NCBI RefSeq assembly: GCF_001053185.1
Contig: NZ_CSTD01000005.1
Location: 62,001-126,000, forward strand
From: Mycobacterium bohemicum DSM 44277
GTDB taxonomy: Bacteria > Actinomycetota > Actinomycetes > Mycobacteriales > Mycobacteriaceae
Direction of reading: 5' to 3'
Length of the DNA: 64,000 nt
The stretch's first letter is position 1; each line of letters begins with the position of its first letter. Below the pieces are notes generated by a model. It saw nothing but the letters and a program-made list of their open reading frames with translations. It did no database searches and was not told the origin of the DNA. Made by a program: the position numbers and the translations under genes. This document shows, piece after piece, positions 26,616 to 35,426 of this stretch.

Positions 26616-27401
26616 TCACCGGCTATCGCGCCACTTGCACAGCGCCTCGGCCGCGCTCAAGTCGTATTCCGGCCCATCGCACCCGACCGTCAGCAGCGTC
26701 GCACCGAGCCCGACGAGGGCCTCGGCATTGTCGATCAGCCCACCGCGATTCCCGACGGCCGCCGACCGTTCGATGGTGGCCGGGTCGCGCCCGACGTCGG
26801 CGCAGTGCCGGCCGAGGACCTCCGACTTGGCCGGGAACTCGTCGGCGGAGCTGAAGCTGTGCCAGATGTCGGCGTGTTCGGCCACCAGCCGCAGGGTCTT
26901 GCGCTCCCCGCCGCCGCCGATGAGGACGGGGATCTCGCGGGTCGGGGCGGGGTTGAGCTTGGCCAGCCGCGCCTTGATCCGGGGCAGCGCGACCGCCAGG
27001 TCGTCCAGGCGGCTGCCGGCGGTCCCGAAGTCGTAGCCGTACTCGTCGTAATCCTTTTGCTTCCAGCCCGAACCGATGCCGAGCACGAGGCGGCCGTCGG
27101 AGATGTGGTCGACGGTGCGCGCCATGTCGGCCAGCAACTCCGGATTGCGGTAGGAGTTGCAGGTCACCAGCGCACCGATGTCAATGCGCGACGTCTGCTC
27201 GGCCCACGCGCCGAGCATGGTCCAACATTCGAAGTGCGCGCCGTCTGGGTCTCCATACAGGGGGAAGAAGTGGTCCCAGTTGAAGGCGATGTCGACACCG
27301 ACGTCCTCGCAGCGGCGCACCGCGTCGCGGATCTGCGCGTAGCGCGGAGCGTGCTGGGGCTGCAGTTGGACACCGATACGAATGGGGCGCTCGGGCACCA
27401 T
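26616..27401 (-). CDS. LLM-class F420-dependent oxidoreductase (Rv0044c-like)
   Basis: 261 residues of luciferase-like TIM barrel: IRIGVQLQPQHAPRYAQIRD at the start, FNWDHFFPLYG, DHISDGRLVLGIGSGW near residue 105 and VLIGGGGERKTL near 165, all typical of F420-using members. Substrate unknown. ATG at 27401 has GAGGAGGAG in front. The upstream in-frame ATG (27452) lacks such a site. It is in line with the Rv0045c-like esterase gene, 66 bases apart. Confidence 0.9.
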   Translation of the reverse strand: MVPERPIRIGVQLQPQHAPRYAQIRDAVRRCEDVGVDIAFNWDHFFPLYGDPDGAHFECWTMLGAWAEQTSRIDIGALVTCNSYRNPELLADMARTVDHISDGRLVLGIGSGWKQKDYDEYGYDFGTAGSRLDDLAVALPRIKARLAKLNPAPTREIPVLIGGGGERKTLRLVAEHADIWHSFSSADEFPAKSEVLGRHCADVGRDPATIERSAAVGNRGGLIDNAEALVGLGATLLTVGCDGPEYDLSAAEALCKWRDSR

Positions 27402-27467
27402 GGGCCACTCCTCCTCGTCGGATCCCCGACGCATCGTCGTCGGCCGGGTCATCTGACCACCGTAAGC

Positions 27468-28394
27468 TCAGCGCGCGTCGAGCACCTCGCGGAGCAGGCC
27501 GATCAGTGCCCGGGGCTGATCGCTTTGCACGGAATGCCCGGAGTTCTCGACGACGTGCGCCCGGCGGAAAAGCTTTGCGCGCCTTGCGAGTTCGTCCGCA
27601 TCTTCGTCGCTGACGAACCCCGACGAACCGCCCCGGATCAGGGTGATGGGCGCCGACAGCGCGTCGACGTCGTCCCAGAGGACGGCGAAGTCGGGGAACA
27701 CGCGAATGGCGTCGTAGCGCCACGTCCAGTTGCCGTTGTCGAGGCGGCGCGAATTGTGCAACACGCCGCGGCGCAGCGCCTTGGGCTCGCGGTGCGGCGC
27801 CGCGGCGATCGTCAGGTCCAGCATGGCCTGGAAGCTGGGGAACTCGCGCTCGCCGTGCATCAGCGCGACCGTGCCCTGCTGCTCCTTGGTCATCTCGGAG
27901 TGCCGTTGCAGCGCCGAGGGGGTGACGTCGATCAGCACGAGCTCGTCGACCAGCTCCGGCGCGACCGCGCCCAGCCGGATGGCGGTCAACCCGCCCAGCG
28001 ACATGCCGACGACGAGTTCGGCGGTGGGCGCAAACTCGCGCAGCATCGGGACCAGGGCGGCGGCGTTGTTCTGCGGCGAATAGTCGCCGTCCTCGCGCCA
28101 GCCCGAATGTCCGTGGCCGGGCAGGTCGACGGCCAGGGCCGGCTCTCCGAGTCCGATGACGACGGTGTCCCAGGTATGGGCGTTCTGCCCGCCGCCATGC
28201 AGGAAGACGATCCGCGGGGGATGGGCGCCCCACCGCAACGCGCTCACCGCGCCGTCGGCCGTGTCCGCCTCGACCCGCTCCACGTGGGGCAGGGGTCCGG
28301 TGACACCCGCCTGTTCGGCGTTCTCCTCCAGCAGGGAGAACTCGGGCAGTCCGGTCAGTTCGTCCTCGGGGATCTCCGTCACGATCTCTGACAC
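27468..28394 (-). CDS. Alpha/beta-hydrolase esterase (Rv0045c-like)
   Basis: 308 residues. HGGGQNAHTW forms the oxyanion region (about 66-75), the nucleophile is Ser132 in GMSLGG, and the C-terminal His is in NSGHSVQSDQP. The sequence closely follows Rv0045c, an esterase for short-chain esters. GTG at 28394 begins VSEIVTEIPEDE. It follows the DUF1214 gene by 12 bases on the same strand. Confidence 0.92.
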   Translation of the reverse strand: MSEIVTEIPEDELTGLPEFSLLEENAEQAGVTGPLPHVERVEADTADGAVSALRWGAHPPRIVFLHGGGQNAHTWDTVVIGLGEPALAVDLPGHGHSGWREDGDYSPQNNAAALVPMLREFAPTAELVVGMSLGGLTAIRLGAVAPELVDELVLIDVTPSALQRHSEMTKEQQGTVALMHGEREFPSFQAMLDLTIAAAPHREPKALRRGVLHNSRRLDNGNWTWRYDAIRVFPDFAVLWDDVDALSAPITLIRGGSSGFVSDEDADELARRAKLFRRAHVVENSGHSVQSDQPRALIGLLREVLDAR

Positions 28395-28406
28395 TAGCGC
28401 CGCGGC

Positions 28407-29615
28407 CTAGAGCACATAACGACGGCGGATGCCGCGAAACCGTTCCCACATGGCGGCGGCCCGCTCGTCGGCGGTGACCATGGCGGTATCCGGCGGAAGT
28501 GCGCCGCGCAGGTCGTCGTACCGGACGACCCGGGTGTCCAGCGCCGCCGGCGTGCCGTCGAGCATGTGCCGATAGGTGAGGTTGCCGCGCGCAAAGCCCT
28601 GGGTGTCCAGCCAGTTGTGCACGCCCGGATCGCGATGCGCCATGACCAGACGGATGCGCCCGTCGCCGTCGGCCTTCGTGCGGCTGGGTGTGTAGCTGAC
28701 CGGCCGGTACAGGTAGTCCATGCTGTTGAAGAAGACGCCCATGTTGGTCAGCATCCACAGCCCGTCGTGGGCGTCGAACTCGACGATCAGTGCCTCGTCG
28801 TCAGCGAGTTTCCAATACATGTTGGCGGCGGCCCGCCCCCGCCTGCCGTCCGCGTCGGTGGCCCCGAGGCGGGGGAAGGCGTTCGGGCGCCCGGCGTCGA
28901 CGCCCCCATGAGTGAAGGGGAACTCGGGCCAATCCGACATCAAGCCGGTGACGAAGTCACCGGCCCAGCGCATCGCCTCGACCATGTCGGCGGGGGTCGG
29001 CAGCGGCTTGGGGGAGTCCATGTTGATCCGCTCGATGCGCATCTGCGCCGGAAGCTCGTCCCACCGGTCGAATCCCTGGCGGATGAACAGCTTGCGCGAC
29101 CCCGGGGTGGTGGGCAGCCAGTTCGGCTCTCGTTCCGGCCCCCCGATGTAGAGCTCGAACCGTCCGTCGGGGTCCACGCGCAATTGGTGGCCGAGCAGGT
29201 TGGCCTCCGGTGTGTCACCGAAGGGCTCATGCAGGACGCCGGGGCCGGGCGTGCGCGGGCCCTGGACGGTCACGTTGAAAAACCTTGCCGTGCCGCGGCT
29301 CCCGGTGAGCCGGTACGTCGACCGCCCGTCGATCCAGGCCTGCTGGTAGGTGAAGTCGGCGCAGTCACCGCCCAGCTTGCGGGTCGGCCCGCTGAAGGTG
29401 TGCAGCGCCGGGTAGCGGGTGTTGCGGGTCTCGAGCGCCAGATCGAAGGCCTGGCCCAGGTTTTGGGTGAGAAACCGGTACGCGTCGGCGCGGTGCGGCC
29501 CCGACGGCGGATTGGTCTCTTTGAACACCTGATCGCCCGCGCGCTGCAGTCGCGCGCAGAACTCGGCCCACGCCGACTGCAGGGCGGCGTCGTCCGGGCC
29601 GTCGCCGAAACTCAT
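28407..29615 (-). CDS. DUF1214-domain protein
   Basis: 402 residues from ATG at 29615. The C-terminal part (about 290-400) has the beta-rich DUF1214 pattern, including YLYRPVSYTPSRTKADGDG and GTRVVRYDD-like segments; the middle has GTARFFNVTVQG. No signal peptide. In mycobacteria such proteins often sit beside sulfotransferases and lipid-modifying enzymes; function unknown. Its start overlaps the stop of the upstream isomerase-like gene as ATGA (29612-29615). Confidence 0.82.
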   Translation of the reverse strand: MSFGDGPDDAALQSAWAEFCARLQRAGDQVFKETNPPSGPHRADAYRFLTQNLGQAFDLALETRNTRYPALHTFSGPTRKLGGDCADFTYQQAWIDGRSTYRLTGSRGTARFFNVTVQGPRTPGPGVLHEPFGDTPEANLLGHQLRVDPDGRFELYIGGPEREPNWLPTTPGSRKLFIRQGFDRWDELPAQMRIERINMDSPKPLPTPADMVEAMRWAGDFVTGLMSDWPEFPFTHGGVDAGRPNAFPRLGATDADGRRGRAAANMYWKLADDEALIVEFDAHDGLWMLTNMGVFFNSMDYLYRPVSYTPSRTKADGDGRIRLVMAHRDPGVHNWLDTQGFARGNLTYRHMLDGTPAALDTRVVRYDDLRGALPPDTAMVTADERAAAMWERFRGIRRRYVL

Positions 29616-30421
29616 CGTGACACCCCCAGCCCGTCCAGCATCGCGCCCACGACGTCGCATGCGCGCCGGGCGGATTCGAGGCGACCCTCGCGGTCGATAC
29701 GGGGGCCGATGAGCTCCAGGTCGAACCCGTGGGGATAGCCGGCGCCGAGCGCTTGGGCGAGGAACGCTTTGATCGGGATGGTGCCGTCACCGGGAACGGC
29801 CCTGCCCGGCAGTGCCCGGTCGCCGAGCACGTAGTCGCTCAACTGGATGAGCGCCGTCCGCGGCAGCGCCCGCTCGACCATCGCGTCGAAATCGCCTTCC
29901 GCCCAACAGTGGAACACGTCGATGCAGATGTCCAGACCGCCCATCTCGGCCAGGGTCACGGTGTCTCGCAGCGTGTGGGCGATGTGGAGGTCGGCGTACA
30001 GGCTGGACGCGTTCTCGATCGCCAGCGCCACGCCGGCAGCTTTCGCTCGCGCCACACACGGGGCGACCGCGGCGCAGAACCGTTCGGCGGCTTGTGCCCA
30101 GCCGAGGTCACCGCGGCCGCCGGTGAGCAGGTAGACCGTCCGGGCGCGGACGGCGGCCGCGGCCTCGATCACGGCCAGCAGCGCGTCGCGGGCCGCCTCC
30201 AGATCACCCGACAGGGCGCCCTTCGCGAAGAGGTGGTAGACCGCCTCCACGTCGTAGTGGTTGCGGCGCAGCATCGTTGGGAATTCCGGCTCGAGCAGCT
30301 GGCTGTCCAGGATGCTCAACCGGGACACGCCCAAGGCCGACAAATGCGCCTCCAGGTCGGCCGGTGACGATCCGTAGAAGGTGACATTGTGCACGGACAC
30401 GCGCGGGTGGGCTGGCGTCAC
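29612..30421 (-). CDS. Sugar phosphate isomerase/epimerase-like TIM barrel protein
   Basis: 269 residues with xylose-isomerase-like (AP endonuclease 2 superfamily) patterns: ALAIENASSLYADLH (about 150), DICIDVFHCWAEGDFD (about 183) and FDLELIGPRID near the end. The Glu, Asp and His residues in these segments are the usual metal ligands. The gene is one base downstream of the sulfotransferase stop, so the two are co-expressed. Substrate unknown. Confidence 0.85.
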   Translation of the reverse strand: MTPAHPRVSVHNVTFYGSSPADLEAHLSALGVSRLSILDSQLLEPEFPTMLRRNHYDVEAVYHLFAKGALSGDLEAARDALLAVIEAAAAVRARTVYLLTGGRGDLGWAQAAERFCAAVAPCVARAKAAGVALAIENASSLYADLHIAHTLRDTVTLAEMGGLDICIDVFHCWAEGDFDAMVERALPRTALIQLSDYVLGDRALPGRAVPGDGTIPIKAFLAQALGAGYPHGFDLELIGPRIDREGRLESARRACDVVGAMLDGLGVSR

Positions 30422-30422
30422 G

Positions 30423-31592
30423 TCACGGCCGCTTTTCGATCTCGACGCCGAATCGCTCTCGAAACGGCCGGAATTCGGCGTGCAGCGCCTCCAGGTCTTC
30501 GCCGATGTCGACCAGAAGTTGGGTGGAGTAGCTGAACTTGCCGTAGCGGTCGCCCCGGTTGCCGGCCAGGTAGTCGCGCATCGCCGACTCGGCTCCGCTC
30601 GTCATTTCGCGACCGCAGAAGGTGTAGTAGCGCCGAACCGTCGCGACGGGATCTGCGACGAAGTCCGCGTAGCGGATGTGCAGGATGCGCGGGTCACCGA
30701 CCATGGGGTTGCTCATCGTGTTGGCGATGCTGGCGCGGGTCATTTCGAGGTGCTTCTTCGCTTCGGCGTGCAGGTCGACCGGGCCGACGATGCCTTCGGC
30801 GATGTCGGCCATCATCATGGTCCGCGACGCGGCGACCTGTACCGGGTCCCGATGCAGCCACACCAAGTGCGCGTCGGGATAGCTCTCGAACAACTCCTTG
30901 AGCCGAAATCCGTGGAACCCTTTGAGGACCCAGTACTTTCGCGGGCGCCGGTACTGCAGTTGCTGGAGCATGGCCTTGTGCAGCCGGTATTGCGCAACGG
31001 GGTCGGTGGGCAGCCCGCCGACGAGCGACTGCATCGGCACGCGCCACCAGGCGGTGGGGGTCATGACGCGGAAGTCGAACGCCCAGGTGCGCTCGTCCTC
31101 GGGCAGGCCGTCGCCCAGCATGTCGTTGTAGGGGTGGCTAAGAAGCCATTTGGGCATCTTGGCGTTGATCTCGCGCCAGTCCGCGTCGGCCCGTTCGCGC
31201 CGGTCGTCCCCCGGGCCGGCGAGGCCCGGCGGCGGCGACGGATACATGACCTCCCAGAAGCGCAGCGCCCGCGCGCCCGGGTCGACGGACATCAGGGCGT
31301 GCATGAGCGTTGTGCCGGAACGGGGTTCACCGGTGACGAACATCGGCCCTTCGATCACCTCGTCGCCGATCGGGTAGCGTTCGCGGTCCGCCATGAATTC
31401 CAGCCGGGACGTCAGCAGCCAGTGGCACACCTTGCTGGCCTGCAGCGCGCCCGCGGTGTTCAGGCCCAGTCCATTGAGGTGCTCGACGGCCACCTCGAAG
31501 CGTTGCGGCAACGTGGGATCGCCGTAGTCGCTGAACCCGGTTTCGGCCTGCGCGGCGCGCAGCAGCTCGCCGGCATCGAGGCGCGCCGTCAC
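30423..31592 (-). CDS. PAPS-dependent sulfotransferase family protein
   Basis: 389 residues. The 5'-phosphosulfate loop is at about 86-97 (VTGEPRSGTTLM). The 3'-phosphate region is seen as WLHRDPVQVAASR (about 270). Similar large mycobacterial sulfotransferases (Sft3 type) modify lipids or other small molecules. GTG at 31592 overlaps the stop of the preceding oxidoreductase as GTGA (31589-31592). The operon context suggests modification of a metabolite that is also oxidised or reduced by the LLM enzyme. Confidence 0.88.
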   Translation of the reverse strand: MTARLDAGELLRAAQAETGFSDYGDPTLPQRFEVAVEHLNGLGLNTAGALQASKVCHWLLTSRLEFMADRERYPIGDEVIEGPMFVTGEPRSGTTLMHALMSVDPGARALRFWEVMYPSPPPGLAGPGDDRRERADADWREINAKMPKWLLSHPYNDMLGDGLPEDERTWAFDFRVMTPTAWWRVPMQSLVGGLPTDPVAQYRLHKAMLQQLQYRRPRKYWVLKGFHGFRLKELFESYPDAHLVWLHRDPVQVAASRTMMMADIAEGIVGPVDLHAEAKKHLEMTRASIANTMSNPMVGDPRILHIRYADFVADPVATVRRYYTFCGREMTSGAESAMRDYLAGNRGDRYGKFSYSTQLLVDIGEDLEALHAEFRPFRERFGVEIEKRP

Positions 31593-32716
31593 GAGACGTC
31601 CGCGCACAAGCGGATCAACTCATCCTCGGCGGCAATGACGTTCGCCGCCGAAGCCTTTGCGTATTCCAAACCCGCCATGGCGCCGTAGTCGAGTATCTTG
31701 GGCACGCGCAGGCCCGCGTCCACGTATGTCTTGACGGTGTTGGCCACTTCCTTCGGCGTTCCGTGCGGCACGACGGCCAGGACCATCTCGGGCCGCACAT
31801 TTCCGAGGAAGTCCACGATCCGGTCTCGCGTCAGCGCCGCCGGGTCGATGTCCTAAAACCCCCGCCAGTCCTCGCCCATGGGATGGGTAAAACCGAAGCC
31901 GCGCAACGTCTCCGCCGAGACCTGCAGCACGAACGCCTTGACCAGCGGGGCGCGCAGGATCTCCGCAAGGGCCGCCTCGTCGGCGCCGATGAGGCAGACC
32001 TGAATGAAGCACGGCGTGATCGCCAAGGGGTCGCGGCCGGCGCGTTCGGCCGAAGCCCTCAGCGCGGCGAGCATCTCGGCGTACTGCTCCGGCGTCCAGG
32101 CACCGGCCGGCCACCACCCGTCGGCGTACCGGCCGGCGATCTCGAGCATGCGCGGGCCGCTGGCGCCGACCCAGATCTGCGGCGGCCGGTCCGCGTAGGG
32201 TTCGGCGTCCAACCGGGCGTGGCGCAGGGAATAGAACCGACCGTCGAAGTCGACCGGCCCGTCGCTGTCCCAGAGCAGCCGGATCACCGTCAACGCCTCC
32301 TCGAAACGGCTCACCGATCGGGAGAAGTCGAAACCGTAGGGCACGATGTTCTCGCTCTCGCCGCTGCCGAGGCCGAGGATGAAACGCCCCCGGGCGAGGT
32401 GATCGATCGTCACCGCCGTCTGCGCCAGCAGGGCGGGGTGGCGGCGCACCGTGTCGACGACGGCGCTGACGAGGGGGACGCGCTCGGTCAATACGGCGGC
32501 CGCGGCCGCGACCGCCAGCCCGTCGAGGTGGCGGTGCGGCGACGGCGCCGCGGTGGCGAGATCGGTGAATTCGGGGGTCCAGATCGAGTCGGGCCAGAAG
32601 CTGACCATGTGGTCGGGCAGCCAGACCGAGTGGTAGCGGCCGCCGTCGAGCTCCCTGAGCCCGGACAGGTCGACGGGAAGCGTTGTGCGCAGGAAGGCGG
32701 CGGGCTGAACCCTCAT
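31589..32716 (-). pseudogene. LLM-class F420-type oxidoreductase interrupted by an in-frame amber codon
   Basis: The frame from ATG 32716 encodes a luciferase-like oxidoreductase of the phthiodiolone ketoreductase type, with YHSVWLPDHMVSFWPDS, DHLARGRFILGLGSGE and IWVGASGPRMLEIAG visible. A TAG at 31853-31855 follows DWRGF at about residue 287. The same frame then continues as DIDPAALTRDRIVDFLGNVR to the natural stop at 31589, which overlaps the sulfotransferase start. Read through, it is 375 residues, the normal family length. A CAG-to-TAG change (Gln) is the simplest cause. Either the gene is inactivated or the base is a sequencing error. Confidence 0.85.
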
Positions 32717-32813
32717 CGCATCAGATGCTAAGCAACCGCACAGCACTCTGTCGACGACGGGGCGGCTTCGTCCCGGCCGTCACTCCAGTACCGGCGCGGG
32801 AGGCGAAGAGATT

Positions 32814-32878
32814 TTTGCCCGCCTCATAGCGACAAATTCTGACCAGTGGTCACCAAAAGTCGCTATGAGGCGGGCAAA
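32814..32878. repeat. 65-base inverted repeat downstream of ino1 (possible terminator)
   Basis: A perfect 20-base arm TTTGCCCGCCTCATAGCGAC (32814-32833) is repeated inverted at 32859-32878. The 25-base spacer contains a second near-palindrome, TGACCAGTGGTCA (32840-32852). It lies in the 225-base gap between the ino1 stop and the LLM gene start. It could be the ino1 terminator, a dispersed palindromic repeat or a protein site. Confidence 0.85.
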
Positions 32879-32941
32879 TCGGCACACCCAGCTTTTTCTG
32901 TGACGGGTGTGACTTCACGGCCGAGCCTTGCGGATGCGGCC

Positions 32942-34033
32942 CTACCCCTCGATGAACTCCTCAAGCTGGGTCCGCGCGACGTCGTCGGGCAGTTGCTGCG
33001 GCGGGCTCTTCATCAGGTATGCCGACGCCGGGATCACCGGTCCGCCGATCCCGCGGTCCTTGGCGATCTTGGCCGCGCGCACCGCGTCGATGATGACGCC
33101 CGCCGAGTTCGGCGAGTCCCACACCTCGAGCTTGTACTCCAGGTTCAGCGGCACGTCTCCGAAAGCCCGGCCCTCCAGCCGCACGTACGCCCACTTGCGG
33201 TCGTCCAGCCAGCCGACATGGTCGGACGGCCCGATGTGCACGTCCTTCGTCTTGAACTCGCGCTGCAGGTTGCTGGTCACCGCCTGCGTCTTCGAGATCT
33301 TCTTGGACTCCAGCCGCTCGCGCTCGAGCATGTTCAGGAAGTCCATGTTGCCGCCGACGTTGAGCTGCATGGTGCGGTCGAGCTGCACGCCGCGGTCCTC
33401 GAACAGCTTGGCCATCACGCGGTGGGTGATGGTGGCGCCGACCTGGCTCTTGATGTCGTCACCCACGATCGGCACGCCGGCGTCGGCGAACTTCTTGGCC
33501 CACACCGGGTCCGACGCGATGAATACCGGCAGCGCGTTCACGAACGCGACGCCCGCGTCGATCGCGCACTGCGCGTAGAACTTGTCGGCTTCTTCGGAGC
33601 CCACCGGCAGGTAGGACACCAACACGTCGACCTCGGCGTCCTTGAGCGTCTTCACCACGTCGACGGGTTCGGCGTCGGACAGCTCGATGGTGTCGGCGTA
33701 GTACTTGCCGATCCCGTCCAGCGTCGGGCCGCGCTGCACGACCACGTCGGTCGGCGGCACGTCGGCGATCTTGATCGTGTTGTTCTCCGACGCGAAGATC
33801 GCCTCGGAGAGGTCGAAGCCCACCTTCTTCGCGTCCACGTCGAAGGCGGCCACGAACTTCACGTCGCGGACGTGGTACTGGCCGAACTTCACGTGCATCA
33901 GTCCGGGCACGGTGCTGTTGGGGTCGGCGTCCTGGTAGTACTGCACGCCCTGAACCAATGAGGACGCGCAGTTCCCGACACCGACAATGGCGACTCGTAC
34001 TTCCGGCGCCCCTAACGGCTGCTGCTCACTCAT
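32942..34033 (-). CDS. ino1: Inositol-1-phosphate synthase
   Basis: 363 residues. It converts glucose-6-phosphate to 1L-myo-inositol-1-phosphate with NAD, feeding phosphatidylinositol, mannosides and mycothiol. The NAD-binding loop VGVGNCASSLVQG is at about 16-28. Conserved catalytic segments include GDDIKSQVGATI, LNVGGNMDFLNM and SKKISKTQAV. ATG at 34033 is preceded by AGGAGA at good spacing. Very close to Rv0046c in length and sequence. Confidence 0.97.
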   Translation of the reverse strand: MSEQQPLGAPEVRVAIVGVGNCASSLVQGVQYYQDADPNSTVPGLMHVKFGQYHVRDVKFVAAFDVDAKKVGFDLSEAIFASENNTIKIADVPPTDVVVQRGPTLDGIGKYYADTIELSDAEPVDVVKTLKDAEVDVLVSYLPVGSEEADKFYAQCAIDAGVAFVNALPVFIASDPVWAKKFADAGVPIVGDDIKSQVGATITHRVMAKLFEDRGVQLDRTMQLNVGGNMDFLNMLERERLESKKISKTQAVTSNLQREFKTKDVHIGPSDHVGWLDDRKWAYVRLEGRAFGDVPLNLEYKLEVWDSPNSAGVIIDAVRAAKIAKDRGIGGPVIPASAYLMKSPPQQLPDDVARTQLEEFIEG

Positions 34034-34103
34034 CGGGCGTTCTCCTAACTTCATAACCGTGTGTCCCGGCTGGGCTGTCATTTGTTCTGTTGTGCAGGGG
34101 AAT

Positions 34104-34646
34104 TCAGGCCTGTTCGGAGAGGCCCGGCATGGCCCGCTCCGCGGCGATGAGCTCGTTGAGCCACTTGACTTCTCGCTCACTGGACTCGAGCCCGAGTTGA
34201 TGGAGCTGCCGCGTGTAGCGGTCCAGCGAACTGCTGGCCCGCGCCACCGCTTCGCGCAAACCTTCGCGGCGCTCCTCGACCTGACGCCGGCGGCCTTCCA
34301 GGATGCGCATCCGCGCCTCCGCCGGAGTCCGGTTGAAGAAGGCCAGGTGCACCCCGAAGCCGTCGTCGGTGTAATTGTGCGGACCGGTGTCCGCCACCAG
34401 CTCGGCGAAGCGCCGACGGCCTTCGTCGGTGAGCTGGTAGACCCGGCGGGCCCGGCGGACCGGTGTGCCTGCCGGGGCGGCGTTCTCGGCGATCAGGCCC
34501 TCGGCCTGCATCCGACGTAGCGCCGGATAGAGCGAACCGTACGAAAACGCCCGGAACGCGCCCAGCAGGCCCGTCAGCCGCTTGCGCAGCTCGTAGCCAT
34601 GCATCGGTGATTCGATCAGGAGGCCGAGGATGGCGAGTTCCAGCAT
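34104..34646 (-). CDS. PadR-family transcriptional regulator (Rv0047c-like)
   Basis: 180 residues. The PadR winged helix at the N-terminus reads MLELAILGLLIESPMHGYEL, then SYGSLYPALRRMQAEGLI; a C-terminal coiled coil (about 110-175) provides dimerisation. ATG at 34646 has a near-ideal AAAGGAGG site. It is upstream of ino1 on the same strand, 70 bases away, so it may regulate ino1. Partners of PadR are typically repressed genes next to them. Confidence 0.92.
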   Translation of the reverse strand: MLELAILGLLIESPMHGYELRKRLTGLLGAFRAFSYGSLYPALRRMQAEGLIAENAAPAGTPVRRARRVYQLTDEGRRRFAELVADTGPHNYTDDGFGVHLAFFNRTPAEARMRILEGRRRQVEERREGLREAVARASSSLDRYTRQLHQLGLESSEREVKWLNELIAAERAMPGLSEQA

Positions 34647-34701
34647 CGATCCACCTCCTTTTGCATCGCTGGTTACGACGGGCCGACGTCTCGCGTCATC
34701 G

Positions 34702-34714
34702 TATCGTTTCGATA
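34702..34714. promoter_or_regulatory. Candidate PadR operator
   Basis: TATCG (34702-34706) and CGATA (34710-34714) form an inverted repeat around TTT, 56 bases before the padR start in an A/T-rich patch. The position suits autoregulation. No binding evidence. Confidence 0.35.
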
Positions 34715-34761
34715 TATTTGCCACAACTCAACCTGGTGGTGGGGTGCCATTGGGCACGCGC

Positions 34762-35004
34762 TCAGGAGGGCTGTTCGACCCGTTTGATAGCGCCGCCACC
34801 AGCGAAGACGATGCATCCACCGCCACAGTCGCCGGAGGCGCACACCGACAACGACAGCGTCCCGGCCGTGGTCGGGTCGATTGCCGGCTCGATCACCAGG
34901 TGGGTGGTTTTGACGTCGACCGGTGCGGCGCGGAGCGTGCTGACCGGTTCCCGCGCCGCGGCCCCATGTTGGATATCGGTCGCGACGATGGAGACGTACT
35001 CTGG
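34762..35004 (-). pseudogene. C-terminal remnant of an Rv0048c-like gene
   Basis: An open minus-strand frame of 80 codons with strong G/C third positions, bounded upstream by a stop (35005-35007) and lacking any ATG or GTG near its beginning. It encodes VDVKTTHLVIEPAIDPTTAG and a Cys-containing tail, then AIKRVEQPS and a stop. In M. tuberculosis the roughly 289-residue Rv0048c lies exactly here, between the PadR gene and Rv0049. Only its last quarter seems to remain, ending 115 bases before the padR start. Assignment to Rv0048c is by position. Confidence 0.55.
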
Positions 35005-35009
35005 TCACC

Positions 35010-35426
35010 GTGCGACTGCAGCGACAGGTGGTGGACTATGCGCTCCGGCGCCGCTCGCTGCTGGCCGAGGTGTATTCCGGCCGCAGGGGCGTGTCCGACG
35101 TGTGCGATGCGAACCCGTATCTGCTGCGCGCCGCGAAGTTTCACGGCAAGCAGAGCCAGGTGATGTGCCCGATCTGCCGGAAGGAACAGCTCACTCTGGT
35201 GTCGTGGGTTTTCGGCGAACACCTGGGCCCGGTCTCGGGCTCGGCCCGCACCGCCGAAGAGCTCGTGTTGCTGGCGACTCGCTACACCGAATTCGCGGTC
35301 CACGTGGTGGAGGTGTGCCGGACCTGCAGCTGGAATCATCTGGTCAAGTCATATGTGCTCGGCGCGGCGCGCCCGCCCAAAGGCACGCGGACGGCGCGCA
35401 ACGGCGCCCGCACGGCCATTGAGTAA
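35010..35426 (+). CDS. DUF5318 conserved protein (Rv0049-like)
   Basis: 138 residues from GTG at 35010. Two Cys pairs, CPIC (about residue 53) and CRTC (about 103), probably form a zinc ribbon. Matches Rv0049. It begins only 5 bases from the end of the antisense Rv0048c remnant, so the usual divergent promoter region appears to be missing. It overlaps the proposed ponA1 start by 8 bases. Confidence 0.87.
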   Translation: MRLQRQVVDYALRRRSLLAEVYSGRRGVSDVCDANPYLLRAAKFHGKQSQVMCPICRKEQLTLVSWVFGEHLGPVSGSARTAEELVLLATRYTEFAVHVVEVCRTCSWNHLVKSYVLGAARPPKGTRTARNGARTAIE

